Origin: Argonema galeatum A003/A1
GTDB taxonomy: Bacteria; Cyanobacteriota; Cyanobacteriia; Cyanobacteriales; Aerosakkonemataceae
NCBI RefSeq assembly: GCF_023333595.1
Contig: NZ_JAIQZM010000013.1
Span: 69,555 to 133,554 of the forward strand
Direction: 5' to 3'
Length of the DNA stretch: 64,000 nucleotides
The notes below the pieces were generated by a model. That model saw nothing but the letters and a program-made list of their open reading frames with translations, did no database searches and was not told the DNA's origin. The stretch's first letter is position 1. The number at the start of each line of letters is the position of its first letter. This document shows, piece by piece, positions 24,701 to 33,423 of this stretch. The translations under genes and the position numbers were made by a program.

Positions 24701-27688
24701 TTAAGAAATTTCGGACTCTTGTTGCTGGTAGAGGCAATAGTAACGTCCTTTAAGAGCCATTAATTCCTTGTGAGTACCCTGCTCGACTACAGAACCTTGA
24801 TCCATCATCAGTATGACATCGGCACTTCTGACGGTGCTGAGTCGGTGGGTGATGAAAAAGACGGTGCGACCCTGAAATGCGACTGCGAGGTTTTCGCAGA
24901 CTTGGCGCTCGGAATTGTAGTCTAGGGCGCTGGTAGCTTCGTCCAAAATCAGCAGTCTGGGGTTTTGCAGGACGGTGCGGGCGATCGCAATCCGCTGTCT
25001 TTGTCCCCCCGATAAACTGGAGCCGCGCTCTCCCACTATAGTGTTATAGCCATTAGATAAGCTCATGATAAAATCGTGAGCTACCGCCACCTTGGCTGCC
25101 TCAATAATTTCCTCATCGCCAGCTTCGGGATTTGTCAGGGCAATATTTTCCCGGACGCTGCCATTAAATAGCAGCGTATCCTGTAGCACCATCCCAACTT
25201 GACGGCGCAGAGAATAAAGTTCTACTTTGCCGATATCGTAATCATCAACTTGAATCCGTCCGGCGTTAGGCTCGTAAAGCCGCTGTAGCAATTTCATCAG
25301 CGTACTCTTACCAGAACCGCTCTGACCGACAATCCCAACAAACGTACCGGCGGGAAATTCTACATTGACATTCACCAGTTGCAGCGGTCCGCTGGTATTA
25401 AACCGGAACGAAACATCTTCAAACTTCACAGCCCCTTCAATTAAAGGCATAGTGATATTGTTGCGATTGTTTTCGTCTGCCTCTGGTTTAGCATCCAGAA
25501 CGTCGCTGAGCCGTTCTATAGACAGAGCCGTTTCTTGGAAGTTTTGCCACAGCTGCACCAACCGCAGCAGAGGGCTAGTCACATAACCTGCAATAATGCG
25601 GAACGCAATCAGCTGCCCCAAAGTTAGCTGAGGTGGGTTGGATATCACCATAGAAGCTCCCACCCACAAGAGCAGCAGACCGGACAACTTATTAAAAAAG
25701 CCGCTGAGAGCGCTAGCGGTGCTAAAAGTCAGCACCGTCTTAAACCCTGCCGCGACATAGCGAGCATAGCGTTCTTGCCACTGCCAGCGCGATTTCAGCT
25801 CGATATTTTGCGCCTTGACCGTCTGAATCCCGGAAAGAACTTCCACTAAATAGGATTGAGCGTCGGCATAGCGTTCGGCTTTGGTGCGTAACTGACGCTG
25901 GACGATCGGGGAGACAATTAACGTCAGAATGGCAAATAGCGGGATGGTTGACAAAGCGACTATTGTCAGCGGCACGCTATAAACGAGCATGAAAGCGATA
26001 TAAAATATCGAGAAAAAGGCATCAAGTACAACCGTCAGAGCTGTGCCGGTGAGAAACTGACGAATATTTTCCAGTTCGTTCACGCGACCTGCCAGTTCCC
26101 CTACCCGACGATGGTCAAAATAGTTCAGAGGCAGTCGTACCAGGTGGTCGATTACCTCCGCACCCAGGGTGATGTCAATCCTGTTGGTGGTATCAACAAA
26201 TAAAGTTGTCCGCACGTAAGTCAGCAGCGCCTCAAACACTGCCACCACCAGCAACAGCAACCCCACGCTCTGTAGGATGGTTGTGCTGCGCTCCTTGATT
26301 ACTTGGTCGATAATCACCTGGGTAGCTAGTGGGTTTGCCAAGGCAAACAGCTGCACTAAGAACGAAGCGATAAAAACTTCTATTAAGGTTTTGCGATATT
26401 TGGATATGGCGGGCAAAAACCAGCCGAGGCCGAATTTTTCTTTCTGTTCTTCAGCACGCTGTTGCAGCAGCAGTACCGCCCCTTCATTTCCCCAAGTTTC
26501 GGCAAACTCCCGTGGATGTCGGCGGCGAATTCCCTCTTCTGGCGTCGCTATCACCAGTTCTTTTTCGCTGATGCTGTAAATAATGGCGAAGCTATCTTGC
26601 CATTGAACCATTGCTGGTGCTTTTAATCTGGGTATTGCCTGAGCTTGTACTTCCACAAGTTGGGCGCTGATGCCCATGATCTCGGCTACGCCACCGCAGG
26701 TTAGGAGTGTAATGCTTCCTCTGGCTTTGAGCTGGTTATCCAACACTTTGCGAATGACATCTTTGCGGAAGGGTACGCCCATCTGTTTTGCCAGCATTTT
26801 GAAGCAAGCTAGCGGGGCTTCTATTGTGCCGCGACCCCGAAAATAGGGGAATTTCTGGTGTGTAGCTATGGCTTCCGGGGGTGCGGGCTCGATGGGGGGT
26901 GCTAGAGGAACATCTTCAAAATCTCTTGTTGGCGCATCCCTCTCAATCTGCTGTACGGGTGGCGTCACATCTATAACTGGCGACGGTTCAACCGGAAGTC
27001 GCACTCCCAACAACCTAGCACCGTTTTTGCCTTTGACGGGAACCCAAGGGCCTGATTCACTTGCTGGAAATCTGCTGCCGGTGGAGAATGCGCCGATGAA
27101 GCCGCTGCTGACCAGCCAAACCCTATTCCGGTCTAATTCGGGAAGGGTTACCTGACCGTTTGGTAAGTTCAGGACTTCGGTGTCTTGCCAAACTTGGAAG
27201 GTTAGTTCTTTGAGATTTACGCTTGCTAATGCTCGGCGCTGCAACTCCAAGCTTAATAGTTCAAATAGTTCGATGCGGCTAGAACGCTCTCGGAAGGCTT
27301 CATTGAGAATTGGTTCTTTATCTAGGTAGGATAAAAATTCTGCTGCTGGGAGAGTTATGCAGATGACTTCGCTGGAGGCGATCGCTGTTTCGCAGGCGAC
27401 TCCCCTTACCAATCCTACCCAGCCCAGGGCTTCCCCCGGCCCGACCACTTGCAAGCTGGCGGGGCTTTGGGTGCGTTGGTCGTAGCCCAACAGTCGCGCC
27501 TGTCCTGTATAGACGATCGCTACTTGTGTGGGCATCACTTCCCTTTGCAGGATTGTTTGCCCGATGCGATAGCGCAATAACTGGCATTGAGCGGCAAAAC
27601 CCTCTAGACTTCTGGAATTTAGTCGGTTAAAGGGCTCTATTTCGGCCAGAAAGGTTTGAATTTGCGATCGAGAAACTGTTTGGGTCAT
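24701..27688 (-). CDS. Type I secretion ABC transporter with cNMP-binding and C39-like domains
   Basis: A 995-residue fused exporter. Residues about 10-170 form a cyclic-nucleotide-binding-type beta-barrel (GQTILQREVMPTQVAIVYTG); about 285-410 a peptidase C39-like domain; about 420-700 six membrane helices; about 745-990 the ATPase with [25 protein letters not shown] and LLILDEATSALD. The C39 active-site Cys motif (usually DCGPAC) reads APLAC, so the domain is probably a non-cleaving substrate-docking domain as in HlyB. The arrangement resembles HetC-like cyanobacterial exporters. It follows the parvulin-like gene and precedes the HlyD gene; substrates could be the RTX proteins at 33424 and 59628. 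Confidence 0.92.
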   Translation of the reverse strand: MTQTVSRSQIQTFLAEIEPFNRLNSRSLEGFAAQCQLLRYRIGQTILQREVMPTQVAIVYTGQARLLGYDQRTQSPASLQVVGPGEALGWVGLVRGVACETAIASSEVICITLPAAEFLSYLDKEPILNEAFRERSSRIELFELLSLELQRRALASVNLKELTFQVWQDTEVLNLPNGQVTLPELDRNRVWLVSSGFIGAFSTGSRFPASESGPWVPVKGKNGARLLGVRLPVEPSPVIDVTPPVQQIERDAPTRDFEDVPLAPPIEPAPPEAIATHQKFPYFRGRGTIEAPLACFKMLAKQMGVPFRKDVIRKVLDNQLKARGSITLLTCGGVAEIMGISAQLVEVQAQAIPRLKAPAMVQWQDSFAIIYSISEKELVIATPEEGIRRRHPREFAETWGNEGAVLLLQQRAEEQKEKFGLGWFLPAISKYRKTLIEVFIASFLVQLFALANPLATQVIIDQVIKERSTTILQSVGLLLLVVAVFEALLTYVRTTLFVDTTNRIDITLGAEVIDHLVRLPLNYFDHRRVGELAGRVNELENIRQFLTGTALTVVLDAFFSIFYIAFMLVYSVPLTIVALSTIPLFAILTLIVSPIVQRQLRTKAERYADAQSYLVEVLSGIQTVKAQNIELKSRWQWQERYARYVAAGFKTVLTFSTASALSGFFNKLSGLLLLWVGASMVISNPPQLTLGQLIAFRIIAGYVTSPLLRLVQLWQNFQETALSIERLSDVLDAKPEADENNRNNITMPLIEGAVKFEDVSFRFNTSGPLQLVNVNVEFPAGTFVGIVGQSGSGKSTLMKLLQRLYEPNAGRIQVDDYDIGKVELYSLRRQVGMVLQDTLLFNGSVRENIALTNPEAGDEEIIEAAKVAVAHDFIMSLSNGYNTIVGERGSSLSGGQRQRIAIARTVLQNPRLLILDEATSALDYNSERQVCENLAVAFQGRTVFFITHRLSTVRSADVILMMDQGSVVEQGTHKELMALKGRYYCLYQQQESEIS

Positions 27689-27932
27689 ACACCACCAGAA
27701 TAATTAGATGTGGGATATCGCATCAGGTACGGGAGAGCTTTTTCAGCTTAGCTGTCTTTACTTATATGTTTTTTCTTCATTGTCTTTCCTTCATATTTCT
27801 GGCAAGGATACCTCTTTACCCTTTACCCTTTACAAAACTTTCATCTTATGCGCCTGGTAAGTATAAATTTAGAATAGCTTACCAAGATGTGGGACGCTTG
27901 CAGCAGAATATTGGTTTCCCGCACGAGCGCCC

Positions 27933-28691
27933 CTACACGATCGCCGCTGACTCCTCCGTTTTCTCCGCTAAATGCAGAGTTCCCATTTTTTTCACCTGCT
28001 CCGAGATCCAAGTTTCAAACATTTCGTCGATCAGGCGGCGACGCATTGCGTCATCGAGCTGAGCTGGCATAAACTTTTCTAACCGAACGATTACAAACCA
28101 TTCCGCTAGGGCTCGCGGTTGCCAAAGTTGACCTGGTTGACTGACTGAGAGCAGTTGACCGATCAGGGGATGGGGCTGCCGGATCGGCACTGGCCCCAAT
28201 ACTCCTCCCGTATTGGCTTCTGGCCCCTGAGAATATTGTTTAGCTAGCTCGCTAAACGTTTGTTCGCCTTCTTGGACGCGAAAGTATATTTCTTGGGCCA
28301 GTCCCAGGTCTTTGGTGCGGATGAGAGAGTAGACTACCTGGTCTAGATACGATTTGCGTGTGAGGAAATAGGATTCCACTTTAGAACTCCAAGTCCCCTG
28401 CTTAAATTTTTCCAGCTCAAAGGGGCGCACTACGATTTCCTCAAACTCTTCTTGGCTTAACCCTTGGCTTTCCAGCCAAGCTTGCCGAGCTTCTGGTGAA
28501 GAAATCTGATATTGCGCTTCAGTTTGAGCTACAGCGCCTTTCCTCTCTTCCTCGCTAAGATCGATATCGGCGATCGCCTCGTCTACGATCAGCCCACGCA
28601 AAAACTGCGGCATTAACTGATACCGATTTAGCAGTACCAGCATTTCATCCGCTTGAATTACTTTGTTGCCAGCTTGAAACAATCCTGTCAT
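27933..28691 (-). CDS. Parvulin-type peptidylprolyl isomerase, secretion-associated
   Basis: A 252-residue protein with no signal peptide. An N-terminal helical SurA-like chaperone part (1-125) is followed by a parvulin domain (about 135-225: AQEIYFRVQEGEQTFSELAK, GGVLGPVP, GQLWQPRALAEWFVIVRLE). It catalyses prolyl isomerisation or acts as a chaperone. Genes of this kind are commonly found beside HlyB/HlyD genes in cyanobacteria. It is the first gene here, 244 bases upstream of the transporter; that gap contains only TACCCTTTACCCTTTAC-type low-complexity sequence. Cytosolic holding of the substrate before export is inferred. Confidence 0.88.
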   Translation of the reverse strand: MTGLFQAGNKVIQADEMLVLLNRYQLMPQFLRGLIVDEAIADIDLSEEERKGAVAQTEAQYQISSPEARQAWLESQGLSQEEFEEIVVRPFELEKFKQGTWSSKVESYFLTRKSYLDQVVYSLIRTKDLGLAQEIYFRVQEGEQTFSELAKQYSQGPEANTGGVLGPVPIRQPHPLIGQLLSVSQPGQLWQPRALAEWFVIVRLEKFMPAQLDDAMRRRLIDEMFETWISEQVKKMGTLHLAEKTEESAAIV

Positions 28692-28954
28692 TGCTCTCTG
28701 TTACCGAGCTTAAAAAAAGTAAGCATAACTCATTATTAAACGCTTAATATAGCACGTCAATTTTCCACTTCTATTTTAGATTAGAATATCGAGTAAAATT
28801 GTCTCGTTGCTGCGGTGGCATTCTTTCCTCACTTGAATTAGAGATTACAACTCAGAAGGGGACTCCTGCCAGCAGATGTTGAAAAACTTAAGACTCCCGC
28901 AAGTTGCCACGCGGCTTGTCAAGATTTTGTTAATACACTATTGTAACCAACCTT

Positions 28955-31654
28955 ATGCGGATTCTGTTCACTCTTCCTCACTTCTTCAACCCAACCGATA
29001 ACGGAAAGCACGGTTCCCAAGCTAAAGATCCTCAGCCGCGCATCCAGGCGCTAACTGCTTCTATCACTGCTTTGCACCAGTTATTAGGTAAGTCCCAGAG
29101 CAGCATGGACATTGCCAAGGGGGCTCCCTTGCCTGTCAATCAGTCCCAAGCTCATGACATAGATATAGTTATCTGTACTACTAAAGATTCTCACCTTCTG
29201 GATCGGATTCCACTTCCGTCACATTTCTACAAGCATTACCGTACCAATTCCGAACCGATGCTATTGGGCTTTGAGTGTCAGGCACTACTGAGAGACTGTC
29301 TTGGTAGTTATGACTACTTCTGCTATATGGAAGACGACCTGATTTTGCACGACCCTTGGTTTTTTGCCAAACTCAAGTGGTTTACCAATCAAGCGGGTGA
29401 TATGTGCCTGCTGCAACCAAATCGCTATGAAATCTCGCCCGCTAATCACAGGGGGGACGCCAGTACCACAAGCCAAAAAACCTACATCGACGGGAACCTG
29501 GTATCGCAGCTAACAGCTAAATTTCAGAATTTGCAAGAGCAACCGGAACTGATCGGGCAAATCATGGGTAACCCGGTAACTTTCAGTCGTGCTAGTAACC
29601 CCCACGCGGGCTGCTATTTCTTGAATGTTTCGCAAATGAACCATTGGAGTAGGCAGCCTTATTTTCTAGACCGCGATACCAGTTTTATGGGCCCTTTAGA
29701 AAGTGCCGCCAGCCTTGGAATCATGCGATCGTTTCAAGTTTATAAGCCTGCCTCCCAGTATGCCAATTTTTTGGAAATTGAGCATTTTTGCACGGGTTGG
29801 AGCGAAAAATTCTTGCAAATGTTCGCTGATAAGCAGAGGGAGAGGGGCAGGGGGGCAGAGGGGCAGGGGGGCAGAGGAGCGGGGGAGCGGGGGAGTGGGG
29901 GAGCGGGGGAGCGGGGGAGAATTCTCACTCAGGACTCAGGACTCAGGACTCAGGACTCAAGGTTGCTACCTGACTATTACGATCGCATTAACCCAGATTT
30001 GCTCAGGTTGCTGCCCGGTGATGCCAAGGTAATTGTCGAGGTTGGCTGTGGGGCTGGAGCTTTGGGCCTACACTATCAGCGGATTAATCCCCACTGCCAA
30101 TATATCGGTCTGGAACTGAATGAGACGGCGGCTTCGATTGCCGCGACAAGGCTAAACAGAGTGGTGGTAGGAAATATTGAAGACCCAAATTTAGATCCAG
30201 AAATTGCCGAGGGTACGGTTGATTGTCTGGTTTTTGGGGATGTACTGGAACATACGATCGACCCTTGGGCGGTACTCAAACGCACTACTGCATGGCTCAA
30301 GGAAGACGGTGAAGTTTTGGCTTGTATCCCCAACGTACAGCACTGGAGTCTGATTCTCAAGCTGTTGCGCGGGAAGTGGGAGTATGAGGATGAAGGTTTG
30401 CTCGATCGCACTCACCTGCGCTTTTTCACCTTGGATAGCATCAAGCAGATGTTTGCTGAAGCCCAGTTACAGGTGCATGAGATTCAGACGCGGGGACGAA
30501 AAGGGGAAGAGTTCCAAAAGTTTCAGCAGCAGCTCATGCCATTGGTGAAGGAGTTGGGCTTAGATCCGGCTCAATTTGGCGTTCAGACGGGTGCATTTCA
30601 ATACGTTGTCCGGGCTACCAAGTCGCCTGTAGCGCGGCGGTTGTTGATCCAGACGATGATGATGGCTCCTTTAGCGTGCGATCGCGTCCGGGTATTGGAG
30701 CCCGATCGCTTCAGCTCTACCATTCCAGGCGTAAGGACAATTTCCGCAGTAAAAACAGCCGATTTGAGCGTAGGGCAGCCAGGAGAGGATAAAGTATTTA
30801 TCTGGCAGCGGGGTAATTTGCAAGCTCCAGATGATATCCCCAAACTACAAGAACTGCTGCGACGAGATTATTTAATCATTGCCGAAATTGACGACGACCC
30901 GATGCGCTGGCCCGCTCATGGAGAAAATCAGTTTTTCAGCTACCGGGCTTTCCACTGCGTACAAACCTCTACAGAGCCTCTGGCCGAATTTTTGCGCCAA
31001 ATTAATCCCAATGTTGGTATTTTTAAGAATCAATTGGCTTACTTACCAGAGCCAAGACAATATAAATCCGATGACTCAATAACTCTCTTTTTTGGAGCTC
31101 TCAATCGGGAAGAAGATTGGGCTTCCATTATGCCAGTTTTGAATAATGTGCTAGCCGAATATGCCGATAAAGTTCGCGTGCAGATAATTCACGACAAGAA
31201 GTTTTTTGAGGCATTGGCAACGCCCCATAAAGACTTAGAGCCATTTTGTACTTACGAACGATATCAGAAAATTCTACATACCTGCGATATTGGTTTCCTG
31301 CCTCTAAATCCAACCAGATTTAACAGTATGAAATCCGATCTCAAGTTTATTGAATGTGCTGGACATGGTGTAACTGTGATGGCTAGTCCCACCGTGTATG
31401 AAAGCTCAATTTTGTCAGGAGAAACCGGATTAATTTATCGCTCCGTAGAAGAGTTTGAGGTTCAGTTGCGCCAGCTGATTGATGATACTGCGTGGCGGCA
31501 TCAATTGGCAGCAAAAGCTTACCAATGGGTGAAAGACAATCGGTTACTTTCTCAACACTACCGCGAACGTCGCGATTGGTATTTGCAAATGCGGGATGAA
31601 TTGCCCAGATTGAATGAGGAGTTGCGGAGTCGAGTCCCGGAATTGTTCAGTTGA
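28955..31654 (+). CDS. Three-domain protein: GT-like domain, SAM methyltransferase, GT4-like domain
   Basis: An 899-residue multidomain protein. Residues 1-290 resemble an uncharacterised glycosyltransferase-like domain ([13 protein letters not shown]). Residues about 340-540 are a class I methyltransferase ([27 protein letters not shown]). Residues about 550-899 are a GT4-like domain ([34 protein letters not shown]). The linker 293-335 is entirely low-complexity Gly/Arg/Glu sequence encoded by G-rich and heptamer repeats, inserted in frame. A dispersed GACGCC repeat also interrupts domain 1. It stands alone, divergent from the secretion operon. Function: probable sugar transfer and methylation on a surface glycan. 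Confidence 0.8.
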   Translation: MRILFTLPHFFNPTDNGKHGSQAKDPQPRIQALTASITALHQLLGKSQSSMDIAKGAPLPVNQSQAHDIDIVICTTKDSHLLDRIPLPSHFYKHYRTNSEPMLLGFECQALLRDCLGSYDYFCYMEDDLILHDPWFFAKLKWFTNQAGDMCLLQPNRYEISPANHRGDASTTSQKTYIDGNLVSQLTAKFQNLQEQPELIGQIMGNPVTFSRASNPHAGCYFLNVSQMNHWSRQPYFLDRDTSFMGPLESAASLGIMRSFQVYKPASQYANFLEIEHFCTGWSEKFLQMFADKQRERGRGAEGQGGRGAGERGSGGAGERGRILTQDSGLRTQDSRLLPDYYDRINPDLLRLLPGDAKVIVEVGCGAGALGLHYQRINPHCQYIGLELNETAASIAATRLNRVVVGNIEDPNLDPEIAEGTVDCLVFGDVLEHTIDPWAVLKRTTAWLKEDGEVLACIPNVQHWSLILKLLRGKWEYEDEGLLDRTHLRFFTLDSIKQMFAEAQLQVHEIQTRGRKGEEFQKFQQQLMPLVKELGLDPAQFGVQTGAFQYVVRATKSPVARRLLIQTMMMAPLACDRVRVLEPDRFSSTIPGVRTISAVKTADLSVGQPGEDKVFIWQRGNLQAPDDIPKLQELLRRDYLIIAEIDDDPMRWPAHGENQFFSYRAFHCVQTSTEPLAEFLRQINPNVGIFKNQLAYLPEPRQYKSDDSITLFFGALNREEDWASIMPVLNNVLAEYADKVRVQIIHDKKFFEALATPHKDLEPFCTYERYQKILHTCDIGFLPLNPTRFNSMKSDLKFIECAGHGVTVMASPTVYESSILSGETGLIYRSVEEFEVQLRQLIDDTAWRHQLAAKAYQWVKDNRLLSQHYRERRDWYLQMRDELPRLNEELRSRVPELFS
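29448..29472. repeat. GACGCC-type repeat inside the GT/methyltransferase gene
   Basis: ACAGGGGGGACGCCAGTACC followed by ACAAG, a diverged relative of 11467-11493. It is translated in frame as [10 protein letters not shown] within the first domain, so it has been tolerated there. Confidence 0.6.
29834..29961. repeat. In-frame G-rich tract and heptamer (ACTCAGG) tandem repeat
   Basis: Positions 29834-29920 are GGGGGAG/GGGGCAG units; 29927-29954 are four perfect ACTCAGG heptamers and 29955-29961 a fifth with one change. The heptamer class resembles the short tandemly repeated sequences known in filamentous cyanobacteria. Because 7 is not a multiple of 3, gain or loss of one unit would shift the frame before the methyltransferase domain. 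Confidence 0.85.
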
Positions 31655-31708
31655 GTGCAGGTTAGAATTGAAAGATAGTGAAGAAAATAAAAAATTAGGA
31701 GAACGCTC

Positions 31709-32278
31709 GTGGTTGCAATTTCAGAGAAATACTATATGACCCCCCAGAAATACCTGGAATGGGAAGAAGACCAAAATATCAAATACGAATACGTTAACGG
31801 CGAAGTCTTTGCTATGACTGGGGGAACTATTCCTCATAACGCTATTGCTCTTAACTTGGCTTCTAGCCTAAAAAACCACTTTCGTGGCGGTTCTTGTCGT
31901 GCTTTTATGGCAGATGTTAAAGTGCGCGTATCCGAAAAGGGGCCATTTCATTATCCTGATGTGATGGTGACTTGTGACGATCGCGATCGACAAGCAATTC
32001 AATTCATCCAATATCCCTGTCTAATTGCCGAAGTTCTCTCTCCCGGTACTAGAGGTTTCGATCGCGGCGACAAATTTACCCACTATCGCCGGATCGAGAC
32101 TTTAAGGGAATACATTTTGATTAATTCTAGACGGATAAATGTGGATTGCTATCGGCTAAACGAAAGAGGTATTTGGGAATTACATCCTTACGAGGAGGGA
32201 GAAGAGATTCATTTCACAAGCGTCGATTTTCACTTTCCTATTGCTTTGCTATATGAAGATGTGCAGTTGCCGAATTAA
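31709..32278 (+). CDS. Uma2 family putative endonuclease
   Basis: A 189-residue Uma2/DUF820 protein starting at GTG, preceded by TAGGAG. Motifs: MTPQKYLEWEEDQNIKYEYV, NGEVFAMTGGTIPHNAIALN, HYPDVMVTCDDRD, LIAEVLSPGTRGFDRGDKF. The family has a PD-(D/E)xK-like fold; role unknown. A different Uma2 subtype follows after 54 bases on the same strand. Both lie just after the large GT/methyltransferase gene. Confidence 0.9.
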   Translation: MVAISEKYYMTPQKYLEWEEDQNIKYEYVNGEVFAMTGGTIPHNAIALNLASSLKNHFRGGSCRAFMADVKVRVSEKGPFHYPDVMVTCDDRDRQAIQFIQYPCLIAEVLSPGTRGFDRGDKFTHYRRIETLREYILINSRRINVDCYRLNERGIWELHPYEEGEEIHFTSVDFHFPIALLYEDVQLPN

Positions 32279-32332
32279 TTTAGCGATCGCACCCTCAACT
32301 CAACCTACAATTCTGAATAAGGAGCTTATAGT

Positions 32333-32953
32333 ATGATTACAAACACTCTAAAAAAGCTGACTTTTGAGGATTTTCTCGAACAGTGTCCTGAAGATGGAAT
32401 CTACGAACTGGTAAATGGGGAAATTGTACAGATGGAACCAATAAGAGCGCATAAAAATGTGGCGCGATTTCTAGTCAAGTCTTTTGACAGAGAAATCGAT
32501 CGCTTGGGACTTGACTATATTCTTGACAACGATATAATTATAAGAACGGTGACTGCTGATGGGAAAGAACAAGGTAGAAACCCAGATGTTAGCGTAGTTA
32601 GTCAATCCCTGTGGAACTCAAAAGTTACCGCCTACGGTGCTATTACAGAACCTCTTCAATTAGCAGTGGAAGTAACTTCGAGTAACTGGGATGATGACTA
32701 TGTAGATAAACTCGATGAGTATCAACGTTTGGGCATTGCTGAATATTGGATTGTAGATTATTTAGCTATAGCTTCCAGAGCTTATCTAGGCAATCCAAAA
32801 GTTCCTACAGTTTTCGTTTATCAATTGGTTGAAGGTCAATATCAAGCCAAATCTTATAGAAGCAATCACCGCATTATCTCCCCTACTTTTGCAGAATTAG
32901 AGTTAACTGTTGAGCAGATTGTACAAAGCAGTCAGATCCGAAAACTCGCTTAA
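32333..32953 (+). CDS. Uma2 family putative endonuclease
   Basis: A 206-residue Uma2-family protein with AAGGAG 8 bases before ATG. It has LTFEDFLEQCPEDGIYELVNG, GRNPDVSVVSQSLW, LAVEVTSSNWDDDYVDKLDE and AEYWIVDY, matching the family core. It diverges from the preceding copy, so the two are not a recent duplication. Downstream lies a terminator-like hairpin. Cytosolic; function not established. Confidence 0.9.
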   Translation: MITNTLKKLTFEDFLEQCPEDGIYELVNGEIVQMEPIRAHKNVARFLVKSFDREIDRLGLDYILDNDIIIRTVTADGKEQGRNPDVSVVSQSLWNSKVTAYGAITEPLQLAVEVTSSNWDDDYVDKLDEYQRLGIAEYWIVDYLAIASRAYLGNPKVPTVFVYQLVEGQYQAKSYRSNHRIISPTFAELELTVEQIVQSSQIRKLA

Positions 32954-33423
32954 GCTCGAGCTTGTAGCTTGTCGCCCCGTCAGGCCGAATCAGTTGGTGG
33001 TGTCGCCCACCTGACGGGGTGACAACCCCGTCAGGTGCAAGTTATCAGTTTTAATAGACTGTCAGATTAATATTCAGTCCACTTCAGTGGACTTTCGCTA
33101 TTAGCCTGGGATTTGAATCCCAGGCGGGTTGGGTACTCAGCACTTTGCTATAATTTGAAACCCAGGCGGGCCTGAACTCAAAGCCCTAGATTTCCTGCGA
33201 CCTTAGCTTCGCCCCTAGTCTGAACCGCGCAAACAAAACAGGACTAGATACTTTTCTAGTCCTGCTGTTACTAAGTTTTATTCGGCTTCTAGAACTCCCT
33301 AGAGCATCGGCTAAGTAATCAGATAAACGGGGTTTCTTTGATGAGCTAACCTACAATTGGCTTGCTCAATTCTGAAGAAACCCGATTTCTTAACCCCCTC
33401 AACGCGAATACCAGACCTGCGTT
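32954..33423. other. 470-bp repeat-rich spacer between convergent genes
   Basis: No gene. From left: hairpin 32971-33023; a composite element at about 33091-33130 (GGACTTTCGCTATTAG then CCTGGGATTTGAATCCCAGG) related to 13602-13654; hairpin 33239-33264 (CAGGACTAGA/TCTAGTCCTG); degenerate AGAAACCCG palindromes at 33360-33390. The T-loop-like GGGATTTGAATCCC is not part of a tRNA. Confidence 0.7.
32971..33023. terminator. 14-bp hairpin after the second Uma2 gene
   Basis: GTCGCCCCGTCAGG (32971-32984) pairs with CCTGACGGGGTGAC (33010-33023), with one G-U pair. It begins 18 bases past the stop. No T-run follows, so its terminator role is only likely. Confidence 0.45.

Noticed and set aside
30076-30415. 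Antisense ORFs opposite the methyltransferase domain
   Set aside because: They are shadows of a well-supported coding frame and have no domain of their own.
33098-33125. GGGATTTGAATCCC and GGGTTTGAACCCC (13638-13650) as tRNA T-arms
   Set aside because: No acceptor, D or anticodon stem surrounds them; they belong to a dispersed composite repeat.
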